Positions 6,174-12,316 of a DNA stretch of 12,775 bases are shown one piece after another. Position 1 is the stretch's first letter. Each line of letters begins with the position of its first letter. Location of the stretch: positions 1-12,775 of the forward strand of contig JAQGKH010000245.1 in the NCBI GenBank assembly GCA_028290225.1, given 5' to 3'. The position numbers and the translations under genes are program-made. The DNA is from Devosia sp. (lineage in GTDB: Bacteria > Pseudomonadota > Alphaproteobacteria > Rhizobiales > Devosiaceae). The notes beneath the pieces are model-generated. The model ran no database searches. It was not told the origin of the DNA and was given only the letters and a program-made list of their open reading frames with translations.

Positions 6174-6950
6174 TTATGACCCTGCGCCCAGGGCCGGTCC
6201 GGATCCGGTCAAGGTTTCGCCCGTGATCATGCCGATCACTGCGTCCGCGTTGGTTTGATGGCGGGAAATGTCGCCGGCAACGACGCCCTGCCGGATCACC
6301 ACCATGCGGTCGGCCACCTGGAAGGCCTGCTGCATGATATGGGTGATGATCACGACGCCGATCCCCTGGGCCGCGACCTGGCGGATCATCTGCAGCCCGC
6401 GCCTGGTTTGCTCGACGCCGAGTGCCGCGAAGGGCTCGTCGAGCAGCACCAGCTTGCCGCCCCAGTGCACGAAGCGATTGAGCTCGATCGCCTGGCGCTG
6501 GCCGCCCGAGAGATGCTCGACCTTGGTGCGCAGCGAGGGAATGCGGGTGCCGGCAGCGGCGAGCGCCTCCGCCGTCTGGCGCTCCATGGTCGCTTCATCG
6601 AGCACCGGCACGCCGAGCACCTTGCGCGTCAGCTCCCGCCCCATGAAGAAATTGCCGACCACGTCGATATTGGTGCACAGCGAGAGGTCCTGGTAGACCG
6701 TTTCGATCCCGGCCGCCTTGGCCTCGGAAGGGGAGCGGGGACGGAATTCCTGGCCCTCGAAGCGCATGCGCCCCGAACTTGGCTCGAGCCCGCCCGAGAT
6801 GATCTTGACCAGGGTGGACTTGCCTGCGCCGTTGTCGCCCAGAAGGGCAATCACCTCGCCTTTGCCGATGCTGAAGGAAATGCCCCGGAGCGCCTGCACG
6901 GCGCCAAAGCTCTTGGTGAGACCCTCGAGTTCAAGCAGGGGCTGGGTCAC
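6174..6950 (-). CDS. Sugar ABC transporter ATP-binding protein, FrcA-like (single domain)
   Basis: This 258-residue protein is a single ABC ATPase domain. It has Walker A GDNGAGKS at 38-45, Q-loop Q87 in VYQDL, signature LSGGQ at 147-151, Walker B LVLLDEP at 167-173 with catalytic E172, and switch histidine H204. Most ATPases paired with CUT2 permeases are two tandem domains of about 500 residues. This one is half-size, like FrcA of the rhizobial fructose/mannose/ribose transporter, and would work as a homodimer. GTG at 6950 is the start, with GGAGGGAG 7 bases upstream. It is the first gene of the leftward operon. The segment after the signature reads IELNRFVHWG where SVAIARAV is usual in this class, a divergence near the signature helix. 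Confidence 0.93.
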   Translation of the reverse strand: MTQPLLELEGLTKSFGAVQALRGISFSIGKGEVIALLGDNGAGKSTLVKIISGGLEPSSGRMRFEGQEFRPRSPSEAKAAGIETVYQDLSLCTNIDVVGNFFMGRELTRKVLGVPVLDEATMERQTAEALAAAGTRIPSLRTKVEHLSGGQRQAIELNRFVHWGGKLVLLDEPFAALGVEQTRRGLQMIRQVAAQGIGVVIITHIMQQAFQVADRMVVIRQGVVAGDISRHQTNADAVIGMITGETLTGSGPALGAGS

Positions 6951-6957
6951 CCAGGCG

Positions 6958-6965
6958 CTCCCTCC
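6958..6965 (-). promoter_or_regulatory. Ribosome binding site for the GTG start of the ATPase
   Basis: GGAGGGAG on the minus strand lies 7 bases before the GTG at 6950. It is the strongest such site in the operon and supports the non-ATG start. Confidence 0.6.
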
Positions 6966-7054
6966 GGTCGGGCAGCAGGGGCAAGCGGGACCCCGCCGCC
7001 AATCGCACCATCTGCGCCACCAAGGACCATGCTGCTGCTCCCCCTTTAGGCAGG

Positions 7055-7083
7055 AGACTGGCAGCGCCCAAAAAAGGTGTCAA
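7055..7083 (-). promoter_or_regulatory. Weak candidate promoter region for the ABC operon
   Basis: The 146-base gap upstream of the ATPase gene must contain the operon promoter unless transcription reads through from the AI-2E gene. A consensus -35 hexamer TTGACA is present on the minus strand (7083-7078), but the hexamer 17 bases downstream, CAGTCT, is a poor -10. The TTTTTT run at 7070-7075 inside this spacer might instead belong to the 3' end of the AI-2E transcript, though I find no stem before it. Confidence 0.2.
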
Positions 7084-7096
7084 TCAACAATCGCGG

Positions 7097-9391
7097 TTAT
7101 GCGGCGGGCATGGGAGACGGCGCGGCGGCTGCCAGGCGGCCGTCGGCAGCGTCCTGCATCAGCCGCAGTGCCAGCAGGCTGAGCTTTTCTGCCTCGGGCG
7201 CCCCAAAGCTGCGCGGCTCGGGATCCAGCAGCGACAAGGCACCCACGATCTCCCCGTCTCCCCCCACCAGCGGGGCGGAAGCGCAAAAGCCGATGCCGTT
7301 CTCAAGCAGGGACGGGTCTTCGGCAAATTGCTCGTCCGAGCGGACATCGGCCACGACCACAACTTCTCCCGTGCTCATGGCAAGGTCGGCCACCGCACTG
7401 GCGCCATGGGGACTGACCACCCCACCCGACCCATTGCTGGGCCCGGCGTCCTGACGCAGATCCACCACGGCGATCGGAACATTCATGGCCACCGCGATTT
7501 CGCGCAGCCGCTCGGCTACCGCACCATCCGCGCGGGCCAACTGCCGGATCCAGGCGACATCCGCCGCGCTGGCAAGTTGGTCAGCCTCCTCGGTCGCCGG
7601 TGCGCCGGCCCGCGGCGCGGCCATTTGCAGGCGCACGGCCCCAACCGCTTCCTCGATATTGCGCGCCACCGCGTCGACGTTCAATTCGCCGGGTTCGGTC
7701 GTCGCCATGTCGTCGTTGAACACACAGGCGATGACGCTCACCTCAGGCTGGCGGCGGCGCAGGCGGCGGGCCACATAGCGCAGATAGCTGCGCATGTTGT
7801 CGCCGAGATAGCACAGGCACACCACGCGCACGCCGTCCAGATCCAGCTGCCCGATGCTTTCCTGCCGCACGGTCAAAGGCGGCAACACGCTGATGGCATA
7901 TTCGGTTTCCAGCAGCCGCCCCAGCAGCAGCGCGGCCGAACCGTCCAGCTCGGTACGCCCGCCGATGCACAACACCTCCGGGCGTGGCGCCGCAATCGCC
8001 TGGCGGCCCAGATCCTCGTCGAGATCCTCCACCACGCCCGACAGGCTTTCCACCACCCGGCGGCGATGCACCACATCATTGGCATTGGTGTCGAGATCGG
8101 CTTCGGCCAGCCGCAGGGCCGGCATCGCGATTTCCTGGTAAAAGCGCGGCAGGTCGTGCTCGCTGACATAGTCCTCGGCGAGTTCAATGGCTTCAACCGT
8201 GTTGCCGGCCACGAGGCGCTGGTAGAAGCGCTCGGGCGGCGCCAGCACCGGATCGCTGCCCAGCATGGTTTCAAAGAACTGCAGCTGCGGCACATAGCGC
8301 CCCAGCACCACAAGGCACACAGTAACAGGGGTGGACAGGATCAGCCCGATCGGCCCCCAAAGCGTGGCCCAGAACATGGCGGCCACCAGCACCGCCAAGG
8401 CAGACAGCCCGGTGCTGGAGCCATAAAGGCGGGGCTCGATGGCATTGGTGGTGACCAGCTCGAGCGTGGCAAACAGGGCAACGGACCACAGCAGCATCGA
8501 CCAGCCCGGATCCACGGCAAAGGCCAGGGTGAAGGGAATGGACGAGGCGATCAGCGTGCCCACGAACGGGATATAGCGAAAGATCGCCGCCAGCATGCCC
8601 CACAGCACGGCATTGGGCACCCCGATCAGGGTGAGCCCCGTGCCAAAGATCACGCCATAGGTCAGGTTGACGCCGAACTGCACCAGGAGGTAGCGCCCGA
8701 CACGGGCCGCCGCTTCGTTCATTACCTTGGTGCTGGTGCGCAGATCCCCGCGGCTGACGAGCTTGAGGAAGCGGTCGCGCAGGTCCTCGCGTTCCAGCAG
8801 CAGGAAAATCAGGAAAACCGCGACGATCGCGGCGGTGGTCAGCGGCCCCAGCACCGAGCCCAGCACCGATTGCACCAGGGTCAGGGGCCCGCTGGCATCA
8901 TTGGTGATGGTGACCGGCATGGGCCGAGTGGTTTGGGCGCCTTCGCTGGATTCGAGCTGCCCCTGTAGCTGTCCCAGCGCCTCGCCGAAATTGCTGAGGA
9001 ACCCGGTGCCGTTCTCGCCGCCAAAGGTTTGCTGCAGCGCGGTGAACTTTTCCATCACCGTGGTCTGGTAGCGGGGCAGATCGGAAGCCAGCTTGATCAG
9101 CTGGGTGGCCACGATATAGCCGATGGTCGACAGCACCGCGCCAGCCAGCAGCACCGCGATCAGTACCGCCACGATATGGGGCAGGTGCAGCCGCCGCAGC
9201 CGATGCACCACCGGCGCCAGGGCAAAGGCCAGCAGCACCGCCAGCACCAGCGGCACGAGGATGCCCGCACCCAGATACAGCACGGCAACAGTCAGGACAA
9301 TGAAGCTGGCGGTAACCAGCGGGCTGGCCGGTTCGGGGGTCTTGAAGTTCACTGCCCTGGAATTGGGAGAACTGTCTTGCGGATCGCTCAT
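7097..9391 (-). CDS. AI-2E-family membrane protein fused to Rossmann/B12-binding-like and GAF-like domains
   Basis: This 764-residue protein has three modules. Residues about 20-375 are an AI-2E (PerM/TqsA-type) membrane domain: hydrophobic segments near 25-62, 72-97, 183-200, 235-300 and 330-365, plus the family block VPNAVLWGMLAAIFRYIPFVG at 258-278. A helical linker at about 380-465 follows. Residues about 470-590 form an alternating beta/alpha unit, with strands such as VLCIGG, VRVVCLCYL and VSVIACVF, resembling a flavodoxin/B12-binding fold. No DxHxxG cobalamin motif is visible. Residues about 610-750 resemble a GAF domain, ending GFCASAPLVGGDGEIVGALSLLDPEPRSF. Simple AI-2E proteins are about 350 residues. 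The ATG at 9391 with AGGTG 9 bases upstream was chosen; the frame stays open to 9760 but runs over glgX. The transported substrate is unknown; a sensing role for the C-terminus is inference. Confidence 0.87.
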   Translation of the reverse strand: MSDPQDSSPNSRAVNFKTPEPASPLVTASFIVLTVAVLYLGAGILVPLVLAVLLAFALAPVVHRLRRLHLPHIVAVLIAVLLAGAVLSTIGYIVATQLIKLASDLPRYQTTVMEKFTALQQTFGGENGTGFLSNFGEALGQLQGQLESSEGAQTTRPMPVTITNDASGPLTLVQSVLGSVLGPLTTAAIVAVFLIFLLLEREDLRDRFLKLVSRGDLRTSTKVMNEAAARVGRYLLVQFGVNLTYGVIFGTGLTLIGVPNAVLWGMLAAIFRYIPFVGTLIASSIPFTLAFAVDPGWSMLLWSVALFATLELVTTNAIEPRLYGSSTGLSALAVLVAAMFWATLWGPIGLILSTPVTVCLVVLGRYVPQLQFFETMLGSDPVLAPPERFYQRLVAGNTVEAIELAEDYVSEHDLPRFYQEIAMPALRLAEADLDTNANDVVHRRRVVESLSGVVEDLDEDLGRQAIAAPRPEVLCIGGRTELDGSAALLLGRLLETEYAISVLPPLTVRQESIGQLDLDGVRVVCLCYLGDNMRSYLRYVARRLRRRQPEVSVIACVFNDDMATTEPGELNVDAVARNIEEAVGAVRLQMAAPRAGAPATEEADQLASAADVAWIRQLARADGAVAERLREIAVAMNVPIAVVDLRQDAGPSNGSGGVVSPHGASAVADLAMSTGEVVVVADVRSDEQFAEDPSLLENGIGFCASAPLVGGDGEIVGALSLLDPEPRSFGAPEAEKLSLLALRLMQDAADGRLAAAAPSPMPAA

Positions 9392-9477
9392 GGGAAAGGC
9401 ACCTGATGCGCAAGATTGCGGCGGGGAGGCAACGGCCACGCCCCGGACCGGTTCCCACCGAACCAGCCCGAGCCTTG

Positions 9478-9499
9478 AGGGGTGCGTTGCCGCACCCCT
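9478..9499 (-). terminator. GNRA-tetraloop hairpin downstream of glgX
   Basis: On the minus strand the 9-bp arms AGGGGTGCG and CGCACCCCT enclose the loop GCAA, a stable GNRA tetraloop. It starts 8 bases after the glgX stop codon and lies about 87 bases before the AI-2E start. No T-tract follows, so it is a probable Rho-assisted or processing-type 3' end rather than a strong intrinsic terminator. Confidence 0.5.
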
Positions 9500-9506
9500 G
9501 CCGAGG

Positions 9507-11594
9507 TTAACGCAGCAACAACAGCGAGCGGGAGGTGAGCTGCACGGGCTCGCCCACCTTGAGCTTGCGCCGCTCCTGGCCGCCTGTGGCAGCCGTGTCG
9601 ATTTCCACCAGCCATTCGCTGCCGCCTTCGCGCTCGGGCACCACGAAATCGACGTCGCCATCGTGGGGATTGAACAGGACCAGCACTTCCCACCAGATGT
9701 CGGCCTGCCCCTTGAAGTCCTCGCGCGCCAGATGCAGGCCGATGGTGGTGGCGCCGGCATCCTCCCAATGCTCGTCCTGCTGCTCGCCGCCGCCCGGATT
9801 GAACCAGGTCACGGTCATTCCGTCCCGCCAATTGGCGCGGCGCAGCAACGGCTGGGCCTGGCGCAGGGCGATCACCTGCCGCACGAACTCGGCCAGCTCA
9901 GCCGTTGCCGCTGGGCGATCGTCCCAGTTGATCCAGGAGATTTCGCTATCCTGGCAATAGCCGTTGTTGTTGCCCAGCTGCGAGCGCCCGAACTCGTCGC
10001 CCGCCAGGATCAGCGGCGTGCCGTGCGACAACAGCAGGGTGGCGAGCATGTTGCGCTTTTGCCGTTCGCGCACCGCGATGATGCCCTCGTCGTCCGTCGG
10101 GCCTTCCGCGCCGTAATTGTAGGAGCGGTTATCGTTGTGCCCGTCATTGTTGTCTTCGCCATTCGCCTCGTTGTGCTTCTCGTTGTAGGAGACGAGGTCG
10201 TTGAGCGTGAAGCCGTCATGGGCGGTGATGAAGTTGACGCTGGACCAGGGCCGGCGACCACGCAGATCATACACATCGCCCGAGCCGGTGAAGCGGGCGG
10301 CAAAATCGCGCACGGTGTTGTCCTCGTCGCGCCAGTAATCGCGCACCGTGTCGCGATATTTATCGTTCCATTCGGCCCAGCCCGGCGGAAAGCCGCCCAC
10401 CTGGTAGCCGCCCGGACCGATATCCCAGGGCTCGCCCACCAGCTTGGTCTTGCTCAGCACCGGATCCTGGCCCACCGCTTCGAAAAAGCCGCTGCGCTCG
10501 TCAAAGCCATAGGGCTCGCGTCCGAGGATGGTGCCCAGATCGAAGCGGAAGCCATCGATATGCATATGCTCCACCCAGTAGCGCAAACTGTCGGTGACCA
10601 TCTGCAATACGCGGGGATGGCTGGTGTTGACCGTATTGCCGGTGCCGGTGTCGTTGATGTAGTAGCGCGGCTCGCCGGGCATGGTGCGGTAATAGGCGAA
10701 GTTGTCGATGCCCTTGAACGACAGCGTTGGCCCCATCTCATTGCCTTCGGCGGTGTGGTTGTAGACCACGTCGAGGATCACCTCGATGCCGCCATCATGG
10801 AAGGCGCGCACCATGTCGCGGAACCCATCGAGCCCGCGCGGCCCGAAATAGCGGTTGGCCGGGGCAAAAAAGCCCAGCGTATTGTAGCCCCAGAAATTCT
10901 TGAGGCCGCGATTGAGCAGGAAATCGTCATCGGGAAAGAAATGCGTCGGCAGCAGCTCGACCGAGGTCAGGCCCATGCTCTTGATGTAATCAACCACCGC
11001 CTTGTGGCCCATGCCTTCGAAGGTGCCGCGCAGGTTTTCGGGGATGGCCGAGTTGAGCTGGGTGAAGCCCTTCACATGGGTTTCGTAAAAGATCGTCTGG
11101 TCCCAGGGGATGGAGGGCTTGCGGTCATTGCCCCAATCATAGCCCCGCGGATCGATCACCCGCGCCTTGGGCATGCCGGCGGCATTGTCGCGCTCGTCAA
11201 AGGACAGGTCCTTGTCCTCGCTGTCGGTGATGTAGCCGAAATGGGCGGGCGACCACTGCACCTCACCCACGAGCTCGCGCGCATAGGGATCCACCAACAG
11301 CTTGTTGGGATTGAAGCGATGCCCGTTCATGGGATCATAGGGCCCGTGCACGCGATACCCATACAGCGTGCCCGGACCAACGCCCGGCAGATAGCCGTGC
11401 CAGATTTCATTGGTGTATTCGGGCAGGGTGATGCGTTCCTCGGCGCCACTGGACGGATCGAACAGGCACAGCTCGACCCGTTCGGCATGGGCGCTGAATA
11501 TAGCGAAATTGGTTCCTTCCCCATCCCAGATCGCACCCAAACTGGTGAAGTCGCCGGGCAGAACCTGGCGTGAGGAAGAGCTATTGGTGGACAT
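9507..11594 (-). CDS. glgX: Glycogen debranching enzyme GlgX
   Basis: This 695-residue protein is an isoamylase-type debranching enzyme of glycoside hydrolase family 13. It hydrolyses alpha-1,6 branch points of phosphorylase-limit glycogen in the cytoplasm. An N-terminal CBM48-like domain spans about residues 15-110 (FTSLGAIWDGEGTNFAIFSA; GTLYGYRVHGPY). The (beta/alpha)8 barrel carries DVVYNH at 275-280, the nucleophile D352 in GFRFDL, the acid/base E388 in LVGEPWD and the transition-state stabiliser D460 in TAHDGF. KHNEANGE at 473-480 is the debranching-enzyme signature. The size is near E. coli GlgX (about 660). The ATG at 11594 is preferred because AAGGG lies 10 bases upstream; an in-frame ATG at 11630 would add 12 residues but has no ribosome binding site. 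No other glycogen gene lies in the window, so it is detached from a glg cluster here. Confidence 0.95.
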   Translation of the reverse strand: MSTNSSSSRQVLPGDFTSLGAIWDGEGTNFAIFSAHAERVELCLFDPSSGAEERITLPEYTNEIWHGYLPGVGPGTLYGYRVHGPYDPMNGHRFNPNKLLVDPYARELVGEVQWSPAHFGYITDSEDKDLSFDERDNAAGMPKARVIDPRGYDWGNDRKPSIPWDQTIFYETHVKGFTQLNSAIPENLRGTFEGMGHKAVVDYIKSMGLTSVELLPTHFFPDDDFLLNRGLKNFWGYNTLGFFAPANRYFGPRGLDGFRDMVRAFHDGGIEVILDVVYNHTAEGNEMGPTLSFKGIDNFAYYRTMPGEPRYYINDTGTGNTVNTSHPRVLQMVTDSLRYWVEHMHIDGFRFDLGTILGREPYGFDERSGFFEAVGQDPVLSKTKLVGEPWDIGPGGYQVGGFPPGWAEWNDKYRDTVRDYWRDEDNTVRDFAARFTGSGDVYDLRGRRPWSSVNFITAHDGFTLNDLVSYNEKHNEANGEDNNDGHNDNRSYNYGAEGPTDDEGIIAVRERQKRNMLATLLLSHGTPLILAGDEFGRSQLGNNNGYCQDSEISWINWDDRPAATAELAEFVRQVIALRQAQPLLRRANWRDGMTVTWFNPGGGEQQDEHWEDAGATTIGLHLAREDFKGQADIWWEVLVLFNPHDGDVDFVVPEREGGSEWLVEIDTAATGGQERRKLKVGEPVQLTSRSLLLLR

Positions 11595-11674
11595 GGAGCG
11601 CAGACCCTTGTTGAAGCCGTTCAACGTCATGAGTCGCCGCGAAGTTGCTTTGATGTCGTGGTGACACCGAGTCT

Positions 11675-11702
11675 TTTATGCGGCGTTAGTGCCCGCTGGT
11701 AA
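11675..11702 (-). promoter_or_regulatory. Candidate sigma-70-type promoter for glgX
   Basis: On the minus strand TTACCA (11702-11697) and CATAAA (11680-11675) are 16 bases apart. Each hexamer has two mismatches to the E. coli consensus. The predicted transcription start near 11668 gives a leader of about 70 bases before the glgX start at 11594. Identified by eye. Confidence 0.33.
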
Positions 11703-11736
11703 CTCCCCCTTCACTATGCCGGTGCTACAGCAAGGA

Positions 11737-11762
11737 CGCACGATATGTACCGGGTACGTGCG
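11737..11762. promoter_or_regulatory. Possible operator: nested inverted repeat upstream of glgX
   Basis: The core GTACC-G-GGTAC (11747-11757) is a perfect inverted repeat. Outside it, CGCAC (11737-11741) and GTGCG (11758-11762) are also inverted, separated from the core by GATAT on the left side only. It lies about 35 bases upstream of the candidate glgX -35 element, which suits a regulator site. The identity of the binding protein is unknown. Confidence 0.3.
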
Positions 11763-11773
11763 AAACAGCGTCA

Positions 11774-11802
11774 GGCGCCTGCCTGCCCATCGGGCAGGCG
11801 CC
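11774..11802. repeat. Inverted repeat with 10-bp perfect arms
   Basis: GGCGCCTGCC and its exact complement GGCAGGCGCC enclose a 9-base loop. An internal GCCT repeat allows a second register, GCCTGCCC-ATC-GGGCAGGC with an 8-bp stem and 3-base loop. Either would be very stable. No T-tract follows on either strand. It could be a structured leader element of the small-protein gene or a DNA-level cruciform or protein site. Confidence 0.5.
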
Positions 11803-11807
11803 GCAGC

Positions 11808-11844
11808 TGAACCCAAAATGAACCCGCCGCTTGGCGAGGGTTCA
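11808..11844. repeat. TGAACCC direct repeat plus inverted copy
   Basis: TGAACCC occurs at 11808-11814 and again at 11819-11825. Its inverse GGGTTCA is at 11838-11844. The second and third copies form a hairpin closed by GCC-GCTT-GGC with a 2-base bulge. The three-copy arrangement could be a cooperative regulator site or alternative RNA folds. Confidence 0.4.
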
Positions 11845-11857
11845 GGGCCCCAGGGTT

Positions 11858-11891
11858 AAAAGAGGACCATGCTGTGAGGGCATGATCTTTT
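11858..11891 (+). other. Leader hairpin before the small secreted-protein gene
   Basis: Outer arms AAAAGA (11858-11863) and TCTTTT (11886-11891) enclose inner arms CATGC (11868-11872) and GCATG (11880-11884) with a 7-base loop and an asymmetric internal loop. It ends 5 bases before the AAGGTG ribosome binding site (11897-11902), so it could influence translation or act as a 5' stabiliser if transcription starts upstream of 11858. Confidence 0.35.
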
Positions 11892-11909
11892 GACCACAAG
11901 GTGTTTGCC

Positions 11910-12272
11910 ATGAAACTTCCCGCTTTCAAGCCGTTCCTGCGTGCTGGTGCCGTGGCGCTGGCGCTGGGTGTCACTGCCGTGTCGGCCATGCCGGCCCAGG
12001 CGCAATCCTCCAGCCCGAGCCTGTCGTTCAGCTTCCAAAGCGGCAACGGCTTTGGCTTTTCGGTGGGTGACCGCGCCCGCCCGCAGCGCCACTGCATCAG
12101 CGACCGCGAGGTTCGGCGGCTCGTAGAGCGTTCCGGCTATCGCGGTGTCCGCATCTATGGCTCGGGCGACCGCTATGTGCGCGTCCGCGCCGATGAAGGC
12201 CGCCGCTCCTATATCCTGACCGTGGACGCCTGCCGCGCTCGCATCGTTGATCGCGACCGCATCCGTGGCTGA
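11910..12272 (+). CDS. Small secreted basic protein with PepSY-like C-terminal region
   Basis: This 120-residue protein has a signal peptide: K2 and K7, a hydrophobic core at about 12-26 and probable cleavage after A-Q-A at residue 31. The mature N-terminus is Ser/Phe-rich (SLSFSFQSGNGFGFS). From about residue 60 the pattern CISDREVRRLVERSGYRGVR, then YVRVRADEGRRSYILTVDA, resembles the helix-plus-sheet unit of PepSY-like periplasmic proteins found widely in rhizobia. Two cysteines, C62 and C108, flank this unit and could form a disulphide. The mature part is strongly arginine-rich. The ATG at 11910 was chosen because AAGGTG lies 7 bases upstream; a GTG at 11901 would overlap that site. No enzymatic residues are recognisable. 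The specific function is unknown; a periplasmic binding or inhibitor role is possible. Confidence 0.82.
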   Translation: MKLPAFKPFLRAGAVALALGVTAVSAMPAQAQSSSPSLSFSFQSGNGFGFSVGDRARPQRHCISDREVRRLVERSGYRGVRIYGSGDRYVRVRADEGRRSYILTVDACRARIVDRDRIRG

Positions 12273-12280
12273 TCCCATCG

Positions 12281-12303
12281 GGCCCGGCATTCCCCGCCGG
12301 GCC
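12281..12303. terminator. Bidirectional terminator hairpin between convergent genes
   Basis: Perfect 8-bp arms GGCCCGGC and GCCGGGCC enclose a 7-base loop, 8 bases after the small-protein stop and 13 bases after the deoD stop on the other strand. Rightward it is followed by TGTTTCC, a weak T-rich tail. Leftward the tail is not T-rich. It probably ends the small-protein transcript and limits read-through from deoD. Confidence 0.6.
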
Positions 12304-12316
12304 TGTTTCCTGCCGG

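Larger units (their letters stand above)
11595..11909. other. Divergent intergenic region rich in inverted repeats
   Basis: This 315-bp region separates leftward glgX from the rightward small secreted-protein gene and must hold both promoters. I see no coding sequence. From left to right it contains a candidate glgX promoter (11675-11702), an 11-bp inverted repeat inside a larger imperfect one (11737-11762), a 10-bp-stem hairpin (11774-11802), TGAACCC copies forming another hairpin (11808-11844), and a leader hairpin just before the small gene's ribosome binding site (11858-11891). No rightward promoter could be placed with confidence. Confidence 0.6.

Noticed and set aside
9392..9760. Possible N-terminal extension of the AI-2E protein
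   Set aside because: The frame is open to 9760 but would cross the glgX hairpin and overlap the glgX coding end. The ATG at 9391 has a ribosome binding site and directly precedes the conserved membrane domain.
9123..11573. Rightward 816-codon open frame opposite glgX
   Set aside because: It is antisense to glgX, whose GH13 catalytic residues are all intact. The low-complexity, His/Ala/Val-rich translation looks like a shadow frame.
1987..11813. Shared 10-mer CAGCTGAACC at 1987-1996 and 11804-11813
   Set aside because: A single shared 10-mer, half of it from a palindrome containing a stop codon, is within chance expectation. There is no surrounding similarity.
11861..11877. Two-codon leader ORF (ATG CTG TGA) with AGAGGA upstream
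   Set aside because: The spacing between AGAGGA and the ATG is only 2 bases, too short for efficient initiation, and such mini-frames are common by chance.
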